NCBI GenBank assembly: GCA_001629235.1
Contig: LUSA01000097.1
Span: forward strand, 1-16,608
DNA length: 16,608 nucleotides
From: Marine group II euryarchaeote REDSEA-S43_B8
GTDB taxonomy: Archaea; Thermoplasmatota; Poseidoniia; Poseidoniales; Thalassarchaeaceae
Reading direction: 5' to 3'
Shown here: piece by piece, positions 11,767 to 16,608 of the stretch
Layout: every line of letters begins with the position of its first letter
Numbering within the stretch: the first letter of the stretch is position 1
Position numbers and translations under genes: made by a program
The notes under the pieces: model-generated
What the model was told of the DNA's origin: nothing
Database searches by the model: none
Seen by the model: only the letters and a program-made list of their open reading frames with translations

Positions 11767-13944
11767 TCAACGGGCAAATCGCCATGCGAGAGGGTTAGAA
11801 GATGATTCATACAACTCACCAGTTTGATTCATCTTCTGCACGACTTTATCGACTTCGGCTTCACTGATTTTTCTATTGATTGCAATATTGTAAATCTCCG
11901 TAAGTTCTGCCTGTCCCTTCTCCTGGCATAATTTCCTAACAATATTCATGATAGTAGAGTTGTTTGAACGCTCTTTCACGGAGACCCCTGAGTGCAGTTC
12001 TGATTCGTCCTCTATTCCCGATTCTTCTCTCCAGTGTTTGAAGACGGCTAGAGCCACTTTTGCATTATCTACGGTTGCTATCTCCTGGAGGTGCATCCTG
12101 GCGTGGGCTTCTGTTAGTCTGATCAGGGCTTCCAATGCTCTTGCTGTAATTGGGATGACCGTGTCGTTATCATGATCAGACTCGAACTGTGAGGGGCTCT
12201 GGTCTTCTCTTCCGAATGACTGTCGCTCTTCTGTGTAGTACTTGAGGATGGCATTCTTCGCATCCTCGTCTAACTGTGGGTGTACCGTTCTCTTAGCGAA
12301 TGCGATGTACTTCCTTAGAAAGTCCTGAGATAGGTGCTCATTTCCGTTTTCGGAGGTGATGATGAATGACTCTTCGTCTAGTTCAGATGGTCCCAATTCG
12401 ATCGTATTCTCCAACTGAGCCTCACTCTTACCCGAAGTCCTGTTGTCGAGTATGTGCCTAGCAATTCTCTCATCATCATGAATCCGCACTTCGTCCCTGA
12501 TCATCCAGATGATATCGAATCTAGATGCTAGTGGAGGTGGTAGCCCGGTCTCTTTGAATGACCTAATTACACTCGTATTTATTCCCCTCTTGGTGAACCG
12601 GCCTTCCTTCGGGTTTGCAGCGGCCAGGATTGAGCACCTTGAGTGTAGTGTAGCTGTAATTCCGCCCTTGGCCACATGGACCTTTTGCTGCTCCATTGCG
12701 GGATGCATCATTCGTTTGTCATCTGGTGAAATCTTGTCGAACTCATCGATGGCGGCCAACCCCCTATCCGATAGTGGGAGAACCCCTGCCTCTAGTGCGA
12801 ACCGACCATCCCCGAATGCATCCCTAACCGCAGCCGCAGTGAGGCCTGCTCCAGAGACTCCCCCACCAGTAGCGAATCTTCCCCGAGGAGATAGTGCGGA
12901 GATGAAGGAAAGCAATTGGGACTTGGCGACTCCTGGATCTCCCATCAAGAGGATGTGGATATCTCCTCTAGACCTAGTCTTATCATTCAGCTTCCTTGAC
13001 ACTCCTCCGAAGAGTTGCAAAGCTAAGGAGCGTTTCACATGGCCTAATATGCCGGTAGCGAAAATAGATGGTGCAATAGAACGCTGAATCAGGGACATCA
13101 AGTCCTCTCTCTTCGAAATCTCGAGAATTCTCTCGCTATCCTCCTCTTCAATAGAAATCTCAGTGAACGGAGTACTCTCATGCTCGGAGCTAATCAAATG
13201 ATAGATTACATCGAACATAGGCGTCTTCTTTCTGTTTCTTACCTCACTTCTCACAACCGGGATTACGTTTGCAGTAATCCTCTCTCCCGGAAGATGCTTG
13301 TTGACTTGGTCCCCCTCGATAAGCACCATCCCCCTCCTTGGCTGAGCTCCGCTCGGAACATACTCGGGTTGCTCCTGAATCTCTATCCACTGGTTGTTTA
13401 CCATTCTAGAGCTTAGGAGTACCAAATCGAAACGCGTTTCGGCTTTGTTGCTCCCACATCCGCCCAGAGCCTGCGGACAGTTGAGTGGCTCCTTCAATTC
13501 TCTCTCGTTTTCTTGGTCGATTTCTATGTCATGGCCGCACGACTCGCACTTGAAAACCGCCCTGTGTATTCTGGGTTTAATCTCGGAAATCTTGGTGACA
13601 ATGACGTCGACGCTACGCAGTTTGTCTATGTCCGAGCTACCTATCTCTCGCAGGGGCATCCTTGTGTCTCCAGGTAGCTCTCCGACCCGTAGCAAGGCAT
13701 CTATCTCCTCCCCCCTCTCTCTACAAATCTCCATCAGAGTCTTAGAGCCAGCGGAGAGAATCTGCTTTGGGTGCTCCAGTACGTCCTCTGCAAATTCCGG
13801 ATCGAAAGTCTGGATCTCATGGAATGGAATGGAGAGATAGGGGAAGTTGGTCTGACGAGACAACAGTGTCATCACCTCTGACTCCTTAGCCTCCTCAAGG
13901 AAGGTCCTCCATCTGGCCGAAGCGTCATGTGCTGCCATTGTCAT
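11767..13944 (-). CDS. mcm: Replicative DNA helicase MCM
   Basis: This is the archaeal minichromosome maintenance helicase, which unwinds DNA at replication forks as a hexamer. From ATG 13944 it has 725 residues. In order (ATG numbering): an N-terminal domain A, a zinc site with CESC (Cys133, Cys136) and Cys156/Cys163, an OB fold, then the AAA+ core with Walker A GDPGVAKS at 335-342, a pre-sensor hairpin region, Walker B IDEFDK with Asp400-Glu401, sensor 1 LAAANP with Asn444, and the arginine finger in LASRFD at Arg475. A C-terminal winged-helix-like tail ends NPLAWRFAR. A GTG at 13977 could extend it by 11 residues, and a second ATG lies at 13938. It is the first gene of a minus-strand run and opens from the 206-base divergent region. 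All catalytic residues appear intact, with no intein. Confidence 0.97.
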   Translation of the reverse strand: MTMAAHDASARWRTFLEEAKESEVMTLLSRQTNFPYLSIPFHEIQTFDPEFAEDVLEHPKQILSAGSKTLMEICRERGEEIDALLRVGELPGDTRMPLREIGSSDIDKLRSVDVIVTKISEIKPRIHRAVFKCESCGHDIEIDQENERELKEPLNCPQALGGCGSNKAETRFDLVLLSSRMVNNQWIEIQEQPEYVPSGAQPRRGMVLIEGDQVNKHLPGERITANVIPVVRSEVRNRKKTPMFDVIYHLISSEHESTPFTEISIEEEDSERILEISKREDLMSLIQRSIAPSIFATGILGHVKRSLALQLFGGVSRKLNDKTRSRGDIHILLMGDPGVAKSQLLSFISALSPRGRFATGGGVSGAGLTAAAVRDAFGDGRFALEAGVLPLSDRGLAAIDEFDKISPDDKRMMHPAMEQQKVHVAKGGITATLHSRCSILAAANPKEGRFTKRGINTSVIRSFKETGLPPPLASRFDIIWMIRDEVRIHDDERIARHILDNRTSGKSEAQLENTIELGPSELDEESFIITSENGNEHLSQDFLRKYIAFAKRTVHPQLDEDAKNAILKYYTEERQSFGREDQSPSQFESDHDNDTVIPITARALEALIRLTEAHARMHLQEIATVDNAKVALAVFKHWREESGIEDESELHSGVSVKERSNNSTIMNIVRKLCQEKGQAELTEIYNIAINRKISEAEVDKVVQKMNQTGELYESSSNPLAWRFAR

Positions 13945-14150
13945 ATTCGTCACCGGGCTTTGTGACTCGGAACACACGGCCTATGAACAGTATGGTTGCT
14001 TTTTCCAACCCCCTTACTTCCGGTGGAGAAATGAGGCTCCTTCAGGATGCTTTTCTGAGTTTTTTTCACTTCTACTGCAAGTTAGAAAGCGAGTCCTCCG
14101 GACTGATTTAGATATGGTGATATTGAAGTCTAGAACCCTAATCGACTAGC
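13945..14150. promoter_or_regulatory. Divergent intergenic region between MCM and PPC-domain genes
   Basis: At 206 bases this is the longest non-coding stretch in the window. Toward the plus strand it has TATA-like TTTAGATAT (14107-14115) and TGATATT (about 14118-14124) 27-44 bases before ATG 14151, and just upstream the perfect inverted repeat AGTCC-TCC-GGACT at 14092-14104. Toward the minus strand, the A-run GTGAAAAAAACTC is too far from the MCM start to be its TATA box unless there is a long leader. I see no tRNA, no repeated origin-like boxes and no convincing small gene here. Confidence 0.4.
14092..14104. repeat. Short perfect inverted repeat AGTCC-TCC-GGACT
   Basis: Five-base perfect arms with a 3-base loop, placed immediately upstream of a TATA-like box for the PPC gene. 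The position suits a regulator site, but the arms are short, no second copy was noticed in the window, and a chance match is plausible. Confidence 0.3.
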
Positions 14151-14588
14151 ATGGAGTATCGACGATTTGGTCGTGATCTATTCGTGAGGCTGGACAAGGG
14201 AGAGGGTTTACATGATGCCATTGCGAGTCTGAGCGACCATGGAATTAGCACTGCAGCAATTACCAGCGGAATAGGGAGGGTCAGGGGGACGGAAATAGGG
14301 TTCCTTGACTCTGACGGAATTTATCAGAAGATGAAGATTGAGGAGCCGATGGAGTTACTTTCGATGCAGGGCAATCTGGCTCCCGGCCCAGATGGGGCTT
14401 TCACACACATCCACATTGTAGCATCAGATGACGATCACGTCGTCAGGGGCGGTCACCTCTTCGAGGCGACCGTCGAGGTTACGGCAGAGATTCACATGAG
14501 GGTATTGGACGAGGGAGATGCAACCATGGTAAGAAAAGCGACAGAGAGCGACTTCTTCGGGCTCTCATTCTATGATTTGGAGGGTTAG
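14151..14588 (+). CDS. PPC/DUF296 domain protein
   Basis: The 145-residue protein is a single PPC (plants and prokaryotes conserved, DUF296) domain, a trimer-forming fold. Visible hallmarks are ITSGIGRVRGTEIGFLD at 37-53, THIHIVASDD at 85-94 with His86 and His88, and GGHLFEATVEVTAEI at 100-114 with His102; this trio of histidines is the typical metal-site set of prokaryotic members. In plants the domain is fused to AT-hook DNA-binding motifs; there is no AT-hook here, and the prokaryotic function is not established. It begins at ATG 14151 behind TATA-like sequence and ends 8 bases before the hydrolase/HhH fusion gene, so the two are almost certainly co-transcribed. Confidence 0.9.
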   Translation: MEYRRFGRDLFVRLDKGEGLHDAIASLSDHGISTAAITSGIGRVRGTEIGFLDSDGIYQKMKIEEPMELLSMQGNLAPGPDGAFTHIHIVASDDDHVVRGGHLFEATVEVTAEIHMRVLDEGDATMVRKATESDFFGLSFYDLEG

Positions 14589-14596
14589 TCCTGCGG

Positions 14597-16312
14597 GTGC
14601 TTTTCGCACATGGATTCGAAGGTAGTCCAACTGGATCCAAGCCCACCTACATGAGGGAGGCTTTTGGATGGAAGGTTACGGCACCGAAGATGTCCGAGCT
14701 AGGATGGAGCATCGCGAGTCAGACGGACGTTCTAATCAAGCACTTGGACGAAGGAGAGTATGACTTGGTCGTCGGTTCTTCCATGGGCGGGCTAGCTGCG
14801 GCGAACGCCTCGTCAATGAGGCCTAATGAGGACATCAGACTACTGTTGATAGCCCCTGCATTCGGACTTGCAGAGAACTGGGAAGGGATGGAAGAAACGG
14901 GCAGGAGTGCTTGGAAAACCACAGGAGAGAGGCGATACACTGGTTTCGAATTAGACATCGTTCTTCCATGGGAATTTATGGAATCCGCAGAAAGGATGTC
15001 ATGGCCAATTCCAGCACACCCCACTGCCATAATGCATGGAAGATTCGATGAGGTTGTTCCCATTAGCTATTCGCGCAAGGTCGACGAATCCTGCAAGAAC
15101 GTTACTCTTTACGAGACAGATGACGGACATAGGATGAAGGATTCATTGAGTGTTATCCAGGAAATTGTATCCGAACTCATGGACGGATTTGTTAGCAAGC
15201 CGAATGAGGGGGAGAAGGTTGAGGTACAGGAGGAAGTATCGCAGGAGGTGAGCGTCGCTGGGGATGAGCCTAATATCGAGGTCGACGACGATTCAGAGGA
15301 AGAAATCGAACAGCTCGAGGTCGAGATGAAGAAGCTGGAAGCACAGATGGCGAAGAAGAAAGAGAAGCTGGAAGCCTCGAAGAAGGAAGCTCGTCTAGAA
15401 GAGTTGGCTCTGGAGAAGGAAGAGGAGGAAATTGAAAGAGAGCTCCAGTCGATGGAGGCGAGCGAGGCGGTTCAGAAGGCTGAGCAAGAGGTTGAGAAAG
15501 CCAGAGCAGAGGTCGAGGAGGCGACCAAGAAGGCCGAGGTCGAGGAGGCTGAGGCCGAGGAGGCCCGATTAATCGCAGAGATGGAAGAGGAGGAGGCAAG
15601 GGAGGCAAAGGCCGATGCTGCCGCTGCAAAGAGGAAGTTGGCAGATGCAATCCTGAAGGCAGAGATCGCTGGTAAGGACGTACAAGGAATCACTTCGGAG
15701 GTAGAGGATGAGAAGAGGGAGTCGCTGATCCTTGAGAGAGTCGGAAAGAGAAGGGCCTCAATAGACTGGGAGAAGATTGGTGAGTTCGGAGGAAGTTTAT
15801 CTGACGATCTGACATTGATTAACGGGATAGACGAGTTCACCCAGAGGAAGCTCAACTCGTTGGGCGTGTTCTCGTACGAGCAAATGTCCAGAATGGATTC
15901 AACCAATGCTAAGAAGCTGAATGACGCCCTTGAGATGCTACCAGGGAAGGTCATTGAGATGGATTGGACCAAGCAGGCGATAACGATGCTCGAGTTGAAG
16001 GGGGTCGACAAGGCATCTTCGAGCATCATCGACGATGAGGGTGATGAGGTCTTTGCAGACCTGAGTGCTGCTCAAATAAAATGGGCTCAGATAGGTAAGG
16101 CTGGAGACAGGAAGTCGGATGATCTGACTAAGATCAAGGGAGTTGATGCTGAGACTCAGAAGAAGCTCAAAGTCCTAGGCATTAGGACCTATGACCAACT
16201 CTCCAGAATGGATGCGGAAACCGCAGAGGCTGTGAATGGTGCGCTAGGAATGATGCCAGGGAGGGTTTCGAAGATGATGTGGGCACAGCAGGCAAAGGCT
16301 CTGATGGATTAG
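14597..16312 (+). CDS. Alpha/beta hydrolase fused to a coiled coil and two HhH-like domains
   Basis: A GTG start gives 571 residues. Residues 1-198 are a compact alpha/beta hydrolase, like the YqiA/UPF0227 esterase group: MLFAHGFEGSPTG holds the oxyanion HG, GSSMGG gives nucleophile Ser62, HGRFDEVVP gives Asp151 and DGHRM gives His178, so the catalytic triad looks complete. Residues about 200-230 are an acidic linker. Residues about 235-375 form a Glu/Lys/Ala coiled coil. After a shared SLILERV linker come two HhH-like domains at 389-466 and 494-571 with DDLTLINGID and DDLTKIKGVD cores. There is no signal peptide. The C-terminal half is homologous to the end of the 5928-7424 protein. I do not recognise this exact architecture. 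An esterase tethered to nucleic acid or a complex is speculative. The gene follows the PPC gene by 8 bases. Confidence 0.85.
   Translation: MLFAHGFEGSPTGSKPTYMREAFGWKVTAPKMSELGWSIASQTDVLIKHLDEGEYDLVVGSSMGGLAAANASSMRPNEDIRLLLIAPAFGLAENWEGMEETGRSAWKTTGERRYTGFELDIVLPWEFMESAERMSWPIPAHPTAIMHGRFDEVVPISYSRKVDESCKNVTLYETDDGHRMKDSLSVIQEIVSELMDGFVSKPNEGEKVEVQEEVSQEVSVAGDEPNIEVDDDSEEEIEQLEVEMKKLEAQMAKKKEKLEASKKEARLEELALEKEEEEIERELQSMEASEAVQKAEQEVEKARAEVEEATKKAEVEEAEAEEARLIAEMEEEEAREAKADAAAAKRKLADAILKAEIAGKDVQGITSEVEDEKRESLILERVGKRRASIDWEKIGEFGGSLSDDLTLINGIDEFTQRKLNSLGVFSYEQMSRMDSTNAKKLNDALEMLPGKVIEMDWTKQAITMLELKGVDKASSSIIDDEGDEVFADLSAAQIKWAQIGKAGDRKSDDLTKIKGVDAETQKKLKVLGIRTYDQLSRMDAETAEAVNGALGMMPGRVSKMMWAQQAKALMD
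15761..15994 (+). other. HhH-like domain (copy 2A)
   Basis: Encodes residues 389-466: DWEKIGEF, DDLTLINGID, QRKLNSLGVFSYEQMSRMD and PGKVIEMDW. By hand alignment it is identical at about 37 of 77 positions to the adjacent copy 2B. Confidence 0.7.
16076..16309 (+). other. HhH-like domain (copy 2B)
   Basis: Encodes residues 494-571: KWAQIGKA, DDLTKIKGVD, QKKLKVLGIRTYDQLSRMD and PGRVSKMMWAQQAKALM. It is closer to the domain ending the 5928-7424 protein (about 45 of 77 identical) than to its tandem neighbour. Confidence 0.75.
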
Positions 16313-16319
16313 TGGGTAA

Positions 16320-16608
16320 CTAGTGGTCCTCGGTGGATCCCAGGAAGTACTCCCCTATCTCGGGATCGGTCAGGATGTGCTGGGCATCTCCCGTGTGAAC
16401 TACCTTGCCGTTGGAGATGATGTATCCTCTGTCTGACCTGGCAAGGGAAAGTCTGGCGTTCTGCTCGACTATCAGAATCGTGATTCCTCTGTCCCTAAGC
16501 GAGTCGATGCTCTCGATTATCTGCTGCTGGTAGAGTGGGGACAGTGCGGCTGTGGGCTCGTCCAGCAGCAGGAACTTGGGGTCAGAAATTAGTGCCCTGG
16601 ATATGGCT
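16320..16608 (-). CDS. livF: LivF-like branched-chain amino acid ABC transporter ATPase, partial (N-terminus beyond right edge)
   Basis: The last 96 codons of a minus-strand gene are present, ending at TAG 16320-16322. They contain the end of the ABC signature region (AISRALISDPKFLLLDEPTA) with Walker B LLLDEP, the D-loop ALSP, the switch histidine position replaced by Gln in LIVEQNARLSLARSD, and a C-terminal HTGDAQHILTDPEIGEYFLG. The VEQN motif and the ending -EIGEYFLG are typical of LivF/LivG-type ATPases of branched-chain amino acid or urea uptake; LivF is favoured by the VEQNARLSL context and the short tail. Walker A lies outside the window. The gene converges on the hydrolase/HhH gene with a 7-base gap. 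Confidence 0.88.
   Translation of the reverse strand, partial: AISRALISDPKFLLLDEPTAALSPLYQQQIIESIDSLRDRGITILIVEQNARLSLARSDRGYIISNGKVVHTGDAQHILTDPEIGEYFLGSTEDH

Noticed and set aside
11763..11819. N-terminal extension of GatE from GTG 11819
   Set aside because: It would overlap the MCM 3' end by 53 bases and add 19 non-conserved residues; ATG 11762 gives a clean 4-base junction.
12509..13087. Plus-strand frame of 192 codons opposite the MCM AAA+ core
   Set aside because: Lies wholly antisense to a highly conserved ATPase core; no domain signature.
13929..14111. Small plus-strand frame of 60 codons spanning the MCM start and the divergent gap
   Set aside because: Overlaps the start of MCM antisense, has no promoter-like sequence before it and no recognisable features.
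13945..14150. Replication origin next to mcm
   Set aside because: No repeated origin recognition boxes or clear unwinding element visible by eye, and no orc1/cdc6 gene in the window.
13945..14150. tRNA gene in the longest intergenic gap
   Set aside because: No T-loop GGTTCGA-type sequence or cloverleaf pairing on either strand.

Overview
The window looks like a piece of an archaeal chromosome, most likely a marine Thermoplasmatota such as Marine Group II (Poseidoniales). The evidence is a GatE subunit (Glu-tRNA(Gln) amidotransferase, found only in archaea), an archaeal-type MCM helicase, a Pth2-type peptidyl-tRNA hydrolase, many GTG/TTG starts, no obvious Shine-Dalgarno sites, TATA-like boxes close to start codons, and a large secreted repeat protein with a calcium-loop-like linker. 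The phylum is supported directly by gene content. The order-level placement is inference. Coding density is very high: no gap exceeds about 206 bases and there are no RNA genes, insertion sequences or CRISPR arrays that I can see.

Layout. Bases 1-4566 are on the minus strand. In transcription order they carry a giant surface protein (seven RCC1-like blades, a Ca-loop-like linker, fifteen 34-residue Cys repeats, a C-terminal membrane anchor), a low-specificity threonine aldolase, and a secreted thioredoxin-fold protein cut by the left edge. The surface protein has its signal peptide in a different reading frame from its body, so an indel or sequence error is likely at about 4410-4520. A 99-base divergent promoter region separates this block from a plus-strand pair (4666-7424): a fold-type I aminotransferase and a long Lys/Glu/Ala coiled-coil protein ending in a helix-hairpin-helix-like (HhH) domain.

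A six-gene minus-strand run follows (13944 down to 7425): MCM helicase, GatE, an exported DUF4430/transcobalamin-C-like protein, an ECF-transporter S component, Pth2 and a cysteine dioxygenase. It mixes replication/translation housekeeping with what may be a vitamin uptake pair. The run meets the coiled-coil gene with stop codons directly abutting at 7424/7425.

A 206-base divergent region then leads to a second plus-strand pair (14151-16312): a PPC/DUF296 protein and an unusual fusion of an alpha/beta hydrolase, a coiled coil and two HhH-like domains. The last domain of this fusion is closely related to the one ending the 5928-7424 protein, so the window holds two members of a coiled-coil/HhH family. 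The right edge cuts a minus-strand LivF-like ABC ATPase.

The best candidates for something under-described are the coiled-coil/HhH family (especially the hydrolase fusion beside a PPC protein), the RCC1/Cys-repeat surface protein with its split reading frame, and the DUF4430 plus ECF-S pair.
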